8,599 nucleotides of DNA from Pseudomonadota bacterium (GTDB taxonomy: Bacteria; Pseudomonadota; Alphaproteobacteria; Acetobacterales; Acetobacteraceae), in contig JAJZHU010000088.1 in NCBI GenBank assembly GCA_021798375.1, forward strand, positions 1 to 8,599. Reading direction: 5' to 3'. Shown here piece by piece: positions 1 to 5,720 of this stretch; the first letter of the stretch is position 1, and each line of letters begins with the position of its first letter. The position numbers and the translations under genes are program-made. The notes beneath the pieces are model-generated. The model was not told the DNA's origin and did no database searches. It worked only from the letters and a program-made list of their open reading frames with translations.

Positions 1-191
1 GGTGGGGCATCGAAAACATGTTCTCGGACTTCAAAACTCGTGGCTTCGGCCTCTGCCAAAGCCATATTAAAAAGCCAGATCGGCTGGAAAAGCTCATTCT
101 GATCATGAGTATCGCCCTCTATTGGGCGGTCTCGTGCGGGGCCTTCGCTGAAGCTGAGACCGCAAACGGCGGCGAAAAAAAGGGAGCCTGA
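1..191 (+). CDS. IS4-family transposase, C-terminal fragment (5' end outside window, zero frame)
   Basis: DDE transposase that would cut and join the ends of its own insertion sequence. Read from codon 3-5, the frame begins WGIENMFSDFKTRGF and continues through a helical stretch KPDRLEKLILIMSIALYWAV to a TGA at 189-191. This matches the C-terminal catalytic signature of IS4 transposases, Y(2)R(3)E(6)K: the catalytic Glu is codon 12-14 and the signature Lys is codon 33-35, exactly six residues apart. The bases GG at 1-2 fit the end of the expected Arg codon. The Tyr, both catalytic Asp residues and the N-terminus lie outside the window. The zero frame stops soon after a run of seven A (175-181), while the resemblance to the family continues in the -1 frame (see next entry). 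The copy is therefore either decayed by an indel or uses frameshifting. Confidence 0.85.
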   Translation, partial: WGIENMFSDFKTRGFGLCQSHIKKPDRLEKLILIMSIALYWAVSCGAFAEAETANGGEKKGA

Positions 192-199
192 AACAGGCT
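176..199 (+). promoter_or_regulatory. Candidate -1 ribosomal frameshift signal (A AAA AAG heptamer plus stem-loop)
   Basis: In the transposase zero frame the codons run A|AAA|AAG at 176-182, the most shift-prone heptamer known in bacteria (dnaX, IS911 and IS1 type). Immediately downstream is a perfect 6-bp hairpin, AGCCTG AAA CAGGCT (185-199), which overlaps the zero-frame stop. The sequence GGCGGCG just before the A run is only weakly Shine-Dalgarno-like. The spacer of two bases between heptamer and stem is shorter than the usual five to eight, which weakens the case. A simple indel in a homopolymer would give the same picture. Confidence 0.4.
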
Positions 200-316
200 T
201 TGCGCTCGCTCACGTCGCTATTTAAAGCGGGATTGCGATTCCTGCGCAGATGTTTGGCATTGGCACGGCCAATTCCAACACTCTGGACCGTCTGGCCCCA
301 TTATCAGGGAGAGTGA
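176..316 (+). other. -1 frame continuation of the transposase C-terminus
   Basis: If the ribosome or polymerase slips back one base in the A run, reading continues for 44 codons after the heptamer to a TGA at 314-316. The peptide contains LRSLTSLFKAGLRFLRRCLA and ends WPHYQGE. It is basic and helical, and it looks like the ordinary C-terminal tail of IS4-type transposases, which typically have a 'K(A)xSLFRxGLxxxR' segment here. The zero frame has no such tail. The match to the family tail is from memory of the family, not an alignment. It is the main reason to treat 192-316 as former or actual coding DNA and not as intergenic sequence. Confidence 0.65.
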
Positions 317-331
317 TTATTATGGTGGAAA

Positions 332-363
332 TTGACGGGTGGTAAGGTAAAACCCATTTTAAT
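332..363 (+). promoter_or_regulatory. Weak candidate promoter facing the two-component operon
   Basis: TTGACG (332-337) matches the sigma-70 -35 consensus at five of six positions. TTTAAT (358-363) matches the -10 at five of six. The spacer is 20 bp, which is too long for a good promoter. A second weak pair, TTGTTC (363-368) and TAACCT (386-391), has 17-bp spacing but poor hexamers. If real, the first pair would be an outward promoter at or near the IS end. Confidence 0.2.
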
Positions 364-364
364 T

Positions 365-397
365 GTTCAGCCGGACTGCGGCGGCTAACCTTTTCTT
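365..397 (+). terminator. Possible weak intrinsic terminator between IS end and regulator gene
   Basis: The arms GTT(c)AGCCG (365-373) and CGGCTAAC (382-389) pair as five plus three base pairs with one bulged C and an 8-base loop. They are followed by CTTTTCTT (390-397). This could end transcripts leaving the insertion sequence. It is short and bulged, and it would lie downstream of the best promoter-like hexamers for the regulator, so it may equally be a chance hairpin or a protein-binding dyad. Confidence 0.25.
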
Positions 398-464
398 CCG
401 GTGTCACCATCTTGGGGACTGGGAAAATGTCTGGATGATGAAATCCATGCGCGGCGAGAACCGA

Positions 465-1160
465 ATGGAACACGAAGAAGCGCAGCCTCGCCTGCTGTTG
501 GTGGAGGATGACATCGGTTTGGCGGTGGAAATCGAGGCAGATCTGGCCGCCCGAGGCTTTATACTGTGTCACGAGGCCAGCGGCACCGCCGCCCTGGAAC
601 GGTTGCGCACCGATCGCTTCGATTTGTTGCTGCTCGATCGCTTGTTGCCGGGGCTCGATGGTCTTGCCATCATCGAAACCATCCGCGCCGAGGGTAACCG
701 CACGCCGGTATTGGTGTTGAGCGCCTTGAGCGCCGTCGATGAACGCATTCGCGGCCTGAAAGCCGGGGGCGACGATTATCTGACCAAGCCGTTCGCTTTG
801 GGTGAATTGGCGGCGCGCGTCGAGGCCTTGCTGCGGCGCCCGGTCGAAACGCGCGAAACCGTTTTGCGCGTGGGTCCGCTGGAAATCGACTTGATCGATC
901 GCACCGCGCGCCGCGGCACGCGCGACATCGAATTATTGCCGCGTGAGTTCAAATTGCTTGAATATCTGATGCGCCGCGCCGGTCAGGTGGTGACGCGCGA
1001 CATGCTGTTCGCGGATGTGTGGCATTATCGGTTCATTCCACCGACCAACCTGGTCGATGTGCATATGGGGCGGCTGCGGCGCAAAATCGATGAAGCGGAG
1101 GAAACGCCGTTGATTCACAGCATCAGGGCAGTGGGGTTCATGTTCCGTGTTCCCGACTGA
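465..1160 (+). CDS. OmpR/PhoB-family response regulator
   Basis: Cytoplasmic DNA-binding regulator of 231 residues, the usual length for the family. The receiver domain spans about residues 8-122. The acidic pocket is E14-D15-D16, the phosphoacceptor is D58 in LLLLDRLLPGLDG, the switch Ser is S86 and the conserved Lys is K108 in YLTKPF. All key residues are present, so phosphotransfer should work. A winged-helix effector domain follows at about 130-230, with LLPREFKLLEYLMRRAGQVV and the recognition-helix region TNLVDVHMGRLRRKID. I chose ATG 465 because it puts VEDD at the usual distance from the N-terminus and GCGAGAA lies just upstream. In-frame ATGs at 435, 438 and 447 would add 6-10 residues, and the open frame extends back to a TTG at 363. 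The gene overlaps the kinase gene by 14 bp, so the two are probably translationally coupled. Target genes are unknown; the nearby efflux operon is the obvious candidate by location only. Confidence 0.93.
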   Translation: MEHEEAQPRLLLVEDDIGLAVEIEADLAARGFILCHEASGTAALERLRTDRFDLLLLDRLLPGLDGLAIIETIRAEGNRTPVLVLSALSAVDERIRGLKAGGDDYLTKPFALGELAARVEALLRRPVETRETVLRVGPLEIDLIDRTARRGTRDIELLPREFKLLEYLMRRAGQVVTRDMLFADVWHYRFIPPTNLVDVHMGRLRRKIDEAEETPLIHSIRAVGFMFRVPD

Positions 1161-2526
1161 AATTTTCCGCACCGCATCCTTCCGATTCGTATTGATGCTG
1201 TCGGCGGCATTTTCCGTCCTCACTTTGGTATTGTTCTTCTTTATCTACTGGCAGACCGCGATCTACGAAACCAATCGCATCGATGCCATACTGAACAGCG
1301 AAGCCGCCGCTCTGGCCGGCGAGCCACAGCCAGATCTGGTCCGCGCGGTTGGCATGCGCCTGTCGATCGATTTGCACCGCATCACCTTCGCGGCCCTGTT
1401 TACCCCCCAAGGCACGCTGATCGCCGGCAATCTGCAACAAAAGCCGGCAGGTTTACCCAGCGATGGACAGGTGCACAGCGTCGATGCCAACCGGCTCAAT
1501 CCCACCAGTTCCGACCTCGAACCGGCCCGCGCCATAGCCCGCGTCCTGCCGAATGGCGATTTGCTGGTGATTGGGCGCAACATCGACGAGTTGGTCGAGT
1601 TGCGCGGCCTGGTGCAACGGGCGCTCATTTTGGGGCTGGTGCCGGCGATACTGCTTTCGCTCGTCACCAGCATCGTGCTGAGTACGCGCACGCTCAATCA
1701 TATCAAGGTCATCCACCAGGCGCTGCAACGAATCATCAAGGGGCACGTTCGGGAACGGCTACCCACCCGCGGCACCCGCGACGACCTCGATCTGCTGGTC
1801 TATGCGGTCAATGACATGTTGGATGAAATATCCATGTTGATGGACGAGTTGCGCGGAATTGGCGACAACATCGCCCACGACCTGCGCATGCCATTGACGC
1901 GCGTGCGCGCTCGATTGGAGCGCAGCCGCTCTCAGGTTGTTTCCACATCGGCGCTGGAACAAACCGTCGATCTCGCGATCACCGATCTGGATCAAATTTC
2001 GGCGACCATTACCGCCATTCTGCGAATCGGGGAAATCGAGAGCGCCAACCGCCAGGCCGCTTTCACCCGCATCGACCTGGGCGAATTAGTAACAGAGCTG
2101 GCCGAATTGTTCCAGCCGATCGCCGAAGCGGCCGGCATCACCCTTCAAGCCAGAATCCGTGAAGAAGGCGCGGTGGTTGGCGACCCCGATTTATTGATGG
2201 AAGCATTCGTCAATCTGGTTGATAACGCGCTGAAATTCACCCCGTCCGGAGGCACCGTATTCCTGACCCTGTATCAGGGCGCTCATGGACCGGTGGTCCG
2301 CGTGGCGGATACCGGCCCTGGCATTCCGCTCGACGAGCGCGAGGCGGTGATGAAGCGCTTTTACCGTTCCGACAAAAGCCGCCACGTCGCGGGCAGCGGC
2401 CTGGGGCTTAGCCTGGTTCTGGCGGTCGTACGGCTGCACGGCTATGCGCTGACCATCGTGGGCGACCCGCCGGGCTGCGTGTTCGAGATGACATGTGCGT
2501 CCGACAGCGGCCGCGCCCCCCCTTGA
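1147..2526 (+). CDS. Membrane sensor histidine kinase, partner of the upstream response regulator
   Basis: Inner-membrane kinase of 459 residues that should autophosphorylate on His and pass phosphate to the regulator encoded just upstream. Order: TM1 about residues 12-34; a periplasmic sensor region of about 120 residues that I do not recognise; TM2 about 159-178 (ALILGLVPAILLSLVTSIVL); HAMP linker about 179-232; HisKA with the phosphorylated H244 in DNIAHDLRMPLTRVRARLE; and an HATPase domain with N-box NLVDNALKF (N360), G1 box DTGPGIP (388-394) and G2 box GSGLGLSLV (from 416). All catalytic motifs are intact. The GTG start at 1147 overlaps the regulator stop, with GTGGGG about ten bases upstream. 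The next in-frame ATG at 1195 would remove the positively charged segment before TM1. The signal cannot be inferred; the short extracytoplasmic loop suggests detection of an envelope or periplasmic stimulus. Confidence 0.93.
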   Translation: MFPTEIFRTASFRFVLMLSAAFSVLTLVLFFFIYWQTAIYETNRIDAILNSEAAALAGEPQPDLVRAVGMRLSIDLHRITFAALFTPQGTLIAGNLQQKPAGLPSDGQVHSVDANRLNPTSSDLEPARAIARVLPNGDLLVIGRNIDELVELRGLVQRALILGLVPAILLSLVTSIVLSTRTLNHIKVIHQALQRIIKGHVRERLPTRGTRDDLDLLVYAVNDMLDEISMLMDELRGIGDNIAHDLRMPLTRVRARLERSRSQVVSTSALEQTVDLAITDLDQISATITAILRIGEIESANRQAAFTRIDLGELVTELAELFQPIAEAAGITLQARIREEGAVVGDPDLLMEAFVNLVDNALKFTPSGGTVFLTLYQGAHGPVVRVADTGPGIPLDEREAVMKRFYRSDKSRHVAGSGLGLSLVLAVVRLHGYALTIVGDPPGCVFEMTCASDSGRAPP

Positions 2527-2528
2527 TT

Positions 2529-2921
2529 TCAGCCCCCGCGAGAAATTATCCGTTTGATGTGGATGGTATCCCACGGGTATTTTTGCTGCTGTTCGATCAC
2601 ACGGCTCAGTTCGGCGGCAGTGATATCCGCAGCTTCGACCCGCAGACCGGAGGCGAGCAGCAGCACGCAAGCATTGCGACCCTTGCTCTCGACCGCGACG
2701 ACGTGATTCGGATTGATCCGATAATCGTTCACGCCGCGCAACCGCATCTCGCCCAGAACCGCTTCGACCGAAGTGACACTGCCCGCGAGCATCATATCGG
2801 TACCGATGGCCAGCACAGCCCGGCAATTGGGTCCAATCGGCTCCAGCATCTCCACATCCGCGATATCCAAATAAATCGATTCGCCGTTCACCAGATTGAA
2901 CTGTTTCATGTGCCGCTCCAT
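2529..2921 (-). CDS. Hypothetical protein with two FlbD-like repeats
   Basis: Protein of 130 residues with no signal peptide or membrane segment, so probably cytoplasmic. I do not recognise a named family. The N-terminus, MKQFNLVNGESIYLDIADVE, resembles small FlbD-type proteins (residue-poor beta strands around 'LNG..' and 'I..IE'). The pattern appears twice: residues 17-59 and 67-111 can be overlaid with an offset of about 50 (YLDIADVEMLEP with YRINPNHVVAVES; CRAVLAIGT with ACVLLLASG; VEAVLGEM with LSRVIEQ). A short basic tail, IHIKRIISRGG, follows. ATG 2921 is preceded by AAAGGGGGAT at good spacing; ATG 2909 (MKQF) has GGAG six bases upstream and is a possible alternative. It lies downstream of the efflux operon on the same strand, behind a candidate terminator. 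Its stop is 2 bp from that of the kinase gene. Function is unknown; a small accessory or regulatory role is only inference. Confidence 0.75.
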   Translation of the reverse strand: MERHMKQFNLVNGESIYLDIADVEMLEPIGPNCRAVLAIGTDMMLAGSVTSVEAVLGEMRLRGVNDYRINPNHVVAVESKGRNACVLLLASGLRVEAADITAAELSRVIEQQQKYPWDTIHIKRIISRGG

Positions 2922-2929
2922 GGCCGCAT

Positions 2930-2936
2930 CCCCCTT
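2930..2936 (-). promoter_or_regulatory. Strong ribosome binding site for the small protein gene
   Basis: On the minus strand AAGGGGG lies eight bases before ATG 2921, an almost ideal Shine-Dalgarno sequence. It favours this start over the upstream in-frame GTG at 2966 and, less decisively, over ATG 2909. Confidence 0.6.
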
Positions 2937-2946
2937 TAATAGTAAT

Positions 2947-2976
2947 ATGCCATCACTTGTTATCACTCGATGGCAT
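2947..2976 (-). promoter_or_regulatory. Operator-like dyad with internal direct repeat upstream of the small gene
   Basis: ATGCCATC (2947-2954) and GATGGCAT (2969-2976) are a perfect 8-bp inverted repeat around 14 bases. Within and beside it, ATCACT occurs twice exactly ten bases apart (2952-2957 and 2962-2967), one helical turn, as is common for tandem regulator half-sites such as those of OmpR-type proteins. It sits 26 bp upstream of ATG 2921. It could be an operator or an RNA hairpin. On the minus strand TTGATG (2979-2974) and TACTAT near the start look like promoter elements, but their spacing is poor. Confidence 0.4.
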
Positions 2977-2988
2977 CAAATTGCTCGT

Positions 2989-3056
2989 TAAAATAAAGAG
3001 TTGGAGCCTGATGCCGCTAAGAATTCAAGCGAACCCAAGGTCATCAGGCTCTAATT
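2989..3056 (-). terminator. Candidate intrinsic terminator or attenuator after the efflux operon
   Basis: GAGCCTGATG (3004-3013) and CATCAGGCTC (3042-3051) pair perfectly over ten bases. Outward to 2999 and 3056 five more pairs form, two of them G-T. The 28-base loop can itself form a small CGCT/AGCG hairpin (3015-3018 with 3028-3031). On the minus strand the stem is followed by TTTATTTT, as expected for Rho-independent termination. It starts three bases after the outer-membrane factor stop, so it most likely ends the pump transcript before the small gene. The long loop is unusual for a simple terminator. Confidence 0.6.
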
Positions 3057-3058
3057 GG

Positions 3059-4522
3059 TTAGTTTTGCCTGGCGATGGTCGAGCTTTCGTCGCGACTGGG
3101 CAATGTCGCATTGTCCCAACCGCCGCCCAACGCGCGGATCAGATCCACCGTCGCGCGCGCACGGCGGGTTTGCAAGACGATGTCCGCATCCTCGGCCTGC
3201 AACGCGGCGGTTTGCGCCGTGACAACATCGAGATAATTCACCGCGCCCTCACGGTAGCGGATCAAAGCCAGATCCTCGGTCGCCTTGGCGTCATTGGCGG
3301 CCTCTCGCTGGTCAATGGCTTCATGCGCCAAATCATGGGTGAGCGACAAATTATCCGCGACCTCTTGAAACGCTTTCAACACCACGGCGCGGTAATTGGC
3401 GCTCTCGTGCGCAAAGGCCGCCCGGCTGGCGGCAACCGAGGCCTGGATGCGACCGGCCTCGAAAATCGGCAACGTGACCGATGGGCCCAGGGTCCACGCG
3501 GAATAAGGCAACGAGAGCAGGTTGATGCCGCCGGTGTTTTGGAATCCGGCGGCGGCGTCGAGCGTAATGGTCGGGAAATAGGCCGCCCGCGCCACACCGA
3601 TTTCAGCATTGGCGGCAAAGGCACGGCGTTCAGCCGCGGCGATGTCCGGGCGGCGTTGCAGCAAAGTCGCAGGCAAACCCACGGGGACCACTGGCAATGC
3701 CAGAGTTTCCACGGCGGGCGCCACGGTGAAATCGGCGGCGGACCTGCCCACCAGACTGGCGATGGCGTGTTCGTATAGCGCGCGGGCGGCGGCGATATCG
3801 GTAAGCGCGGCTTTGGCGGCGGCAAGCTGGGTTTTTGCGCGGTCGAGATCGAGACCCGAGGCAATCCCGCCATCATGCCGCGCCTGAACCAGATCCAGCG
3901 CGCGCCGATAAGCGGCGACGGTATTGGTCAGCAATCGCGCCTGCGTATCCAGGCCGCGCAAGTTCAGATAGCTGTCAGCCAATTGAGCTTGCAGGCTCAG
4001 CTTCGCGGTGGCGAGATCGGCCGCGCTGGCCTGCGCCGTGGCCTGGCCGGCGGCGACTTGGTTGCGGATGCGACCCCAGAAATCGAATTCGTAATCCAGG
4101 TTCAGGCCGGCCTCATTGGCGCCATACTGGTTCCGTTGATTGGCGCCGCGCAACGGACGTTGCTCCGATTGCCGGTTGCCCGTGCCGCTGCCGAAAAACG
4201 ACAGCCAGGGAAACATCGAGGCGTCGGCCTCGGCGGCATAATCACGCGCCTGATCATAGCTGGCGAGAAAGGCTGCCAGCGTCGGATTGTTGGCGACGAC
4301 CTGAGATTCGAGGTCGTTCAAGGTAGGATCATTAAAGATGGCCCACCAATCGCCTCTGGCCTGGGCGTCTTGGGGAGATGCCTGGGTCCAATGTCCGTTG
4401 ATGAGATAAGCCGCCGGCGTCGGAATGGACGGCGATTTATAAGCGGGCGCCAAAGAACAAGCACAGAGCGATACCGCCGTCGTCAGAGCCATCACCGGCG
4501 CCAGTTTTTTAGCGGGCCACAT
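3059..4522 (-). CDS. Outer-membrane factor lipoprotein of an RND pump (NodT/TolC family)
   Basis: Trimeric outer-membrane exit channel of the efflux system, 487 residues, the normal length for NodT-type factors. The signal peptide (about 1-21: MWPAKKLAPVMALTTAVSLCA) leads to a lipobox LCAC with acylation at C22, so the mature protein should be an outer-membrane lipoprotein. Two OEP repeats follow. Family marks include the periplasmic start PAYKSPSIPTPAAY, LNLDYEFDFWGRIRN, LADSYLNLRGLDTQARLL, LLQRRPDIAAAERR and, in the second half, ITLDAAAGFQNTGGINLL and YREGAVNYLDVVTAQTAALQ. The start at ATG 4522 has GGAG six bases upstream and overlaps the adaptor stop by 14 bp, indicating coupled translation. 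It is the last gene of the pump operon, immediately before the candidate terminator. I see no defect. The family also includes partners of other pump types, but the adjacent genes fix the role here. Confidence 0.93.
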   Translation of the reverse strand: MWPAKKLAPVMALTTAVSLCACSLAPAYKSPSIPTPAAYLINGHWTQASPQDAQARGDWWAIFNDPTLNDLESQVVANNPTLAAFLASYDQARDYAAEADASMFPWLSFFGSGTGNRQSEQRPLRGANQRNQYGANEAGLNLDYEFDFWGRIRNQVAAGQATAQASAADLATAKLSLQAQLADSYLNLRGLDTQARLLTNTVAAYRRALDLVQARHDGGIASGLDLDRAKTQLAAAKAALTDIAAARALYEHAIASLVGRSAADFTVAPAVETLALPVVPVGLPATLLQRRPDIAAAERRAFAANAEIGVARAAYFPTITLDAAAGFQNTGGINLLSLPYSAWTLGPSVTLPIFEAGRIQASVAASRAAFAHESANYRAVVLKAFQEVADNLSLTHDLAHEAIDQREAANDAKATEDLALIRYREGAVNYLDVVTAQTAALQAEDADIVLQTRRARATVDLIRALGGGWDNATLPSRDESSTIARQN

Positions 4523-5720
4523 TGGCGGCTCCGGTAGCCGAAAGTGTCTCGGTCTGGGTCACGCGCACCTGATCGCCATTGGCCAACGAATCGGTCGGGT
4601 TGTCGATCACCCGGTCCGTGGGTTTCAACCCGGACTCCACCTCGACGACGGCGCCATTGTCCACGCCGATGGTAATCGGCTGCAACCGGACATGATTACC
4701 ATCCGGGGTAATCACGCCGACCTCGGTACCATTCTCTCGGAACAACACGCTGCTGTCGGGAATTCTCACATCGTTGGCGGTGGTCGAGGCCGGCAGATCA
4801 AACGACACCTGGGCGTAATCGCCGGGATGCAGGGTTCCCGCCGCGTTGTTCACTTCCAATTCCACCAGCAAGGTGCCTGTTTTCACGCTGACCGCGTTCG
4901 AACTGGTCACCAAAACCGCATCGAATTTGCGGCCGGGATATTCCGGAACCGTGAGATGCGCGATCATCCCGGGATGAATTTCCGCTGAATAGGCCTGCGG
5001 CACGCTGACGTAAAGCCGGAGCTTGTGAATGTCTGAAACTTCAAACAATTCAGTGGTGTTACCGGCGCCCGAGCCGACATTGATCAAATCGCCGATATCG
5101 GTTTTGCGCGCCGTCACCACCCCGGCGAAAGGCGCCACGATCTTTTTGAACGCGGTAACGGCTTCCAATTGATCCACATGCGCCTGTGCGGCATTCGCCA
5201 AGGCCGATTTGGCGGCAAGGTCGCCGATCTTTTCGTCGGCATCCTGGTGCGACACCGCATCCTTGACCAACAAGTTCTGCCATCGCCGGGCGGTAATCTG
5301 CGCCAAATTTCTTGCCGCCTGCGCGCTGGCCAGATCGGCCTTGGCCTGCCGCAACTCTTGATCGAGATCGGGCGTATCAATGTCGGCCAGCAATTGCCCG
5401 GCGGTCACTTTGGCGCCGATATCGACATACCATCGTTTAAGATAACCCGGCACGCGGGCATAAATCGGCGCGGCGTAATAGGCATCGAGCACGCCGGGCA
5501 GCAACAAGGTGCGATCGCCGATAACCGCCGAGGGATTGAACACCGCCACCGCCGGAATGGCGGCGGTGGCGGTCCATTTGGAAAGGTTGCGATCGTCGCG
5601 CCAACGCACATACAGCCCCAAGGCCACCACCAACAACGCCCCACCCAGGGCGGTGCGCCCCAATCGCTTCAGCCCGCGCGAGGGCTTTTGGTTGGCGTGG
5701 GTCACCAGATTACTGGTCAT
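4509..5720 (-). CDS. RND pump periplasmic adaptor (membrane fusion protein, HlyD/AcrA type)
   Basis: Adaptor of 403 residues that links the inner-membrane permease to the outer-membrane channel. A basic N-terminus and one membrane anchor (about residues 23-38) replace a lipobox. Next come the first lipoyl half (ARVPGYLKRWYVDIGAKV then TAGQLLADIDTPDLDQEL), an alpha-helical hairpin rich in Ala and Gln (about 120-185), the second lipoyl half (KKIVAPFAGVVTARKTDIGD), a beta barrel (KLRLYVSVPQAYSAEIHPGM) and a membrane-proximal domain (about 310-390) with IPDSSVLFRENGTEVGVI. Length and domain order are normal for the family. ATG 5720 has GGAGAG seven bases upstream and overlaps the permease stop by 11 bp; the gene's own end overlaps the channel gene. 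Stoichiometric production of the three parts by coupled translation is likely. Confidence 0.94.
   Translation of the reverse strand: MTSNLVTHANQKPSRGLKRLGRTALGGALLVVALGLYVRWRDDRNLSKWTATAAIPAVAVFNPSAVIGDRTLLLPGVLDAYYAAPIYARVPGYLKRWYVDIGAKVTAGQLLADIDTPDLDQELRQAKADLASAQAARNLAQITARRWQNLLVKDAVSHQDADEKIGDLAAKSALANAAQAHVDQLEAVTAFKKIVAPFAGVVTARKTDIGDLINVGSGAGNTTELFEVSDIHKLRLYVSVPQAYSAEIHPGMIAHLTVPEYPGRKFDAVLVTSSNAVSVKTGTLLVELEVNNAAGTLHPGDYAQVSFDLPASTTANDVRIPDSSVLFRENGTEVGVITPDGNHVRLQPITIGVDNGAVVEVESGLKPTDRVIDNPTDSLANGDQVRVTQTETLSATGAANVAR

Larger units (their letters stand above)
1..345 (+). mobile_element. Right end of an IS4-family insertion sequence (left part outside window)
   Basis: The window opens inside an IS4-type transposase gene, and its coding capacity (with the -1 extension) continues to 316. 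The right terminal inverted repeat must lie beyond that stop and before the response regulator start at 465. I cannot place it exactly because the left end is not in the window for comparison. The outer limit of about 345 is a guess based on the usual short tail after IS4 transposase genes. The element lies directly upstream of the two-component operon, so it may have separated that operon from its native upstream region or may supply an outward promoter. Confidence 0.6.

Noticed and set aside
254..278. Imperfect palindrome TTGG-C-ATTGGC-ACG-GCCAAT-T-CCAA, operator-like
   Set aside because: Ten of eleven arm positions pair, but it falls inside the -1 frame transposase tail, so a coding explanation is preferred over an operator for the downstream regulator.
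322..345. Seven-codon ORF MVEIDGW with GGGAG upstream, a possible leader peptide
   Set aside because: Too short to support, no run of regulatory codons, and probably within the IS terminus.
222..572. 116-codon open frame on the - strand near the IS end
   Set aside because: It crosses the transposase tail, the intergenic region and the start of the response regulator in antisense, with no family resemblance.
2191..2826. 211-codon open frame on the - strand
   Set aside because: Covers the kinase ATPase domain in antisense and the small gene out of frame; both have much better family support or start signals.
2921..2966. Upstream extension of the small protein to a GTG at 2966
   Set aside because: The extension would be encoded across the dyad and the strong Shine-Dalgarno sequence; ATG 2921 is much better placed.
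2957..3778. 273-codon open frame on the + strand
   Set aside because: It lies almost entirely antisense to the well-supported outer-membrane factor gene, has low-complexity Arg/Gly/Gln-rich composition typical of the reverse of a GC-rich gene, and starts inside the terminator region.
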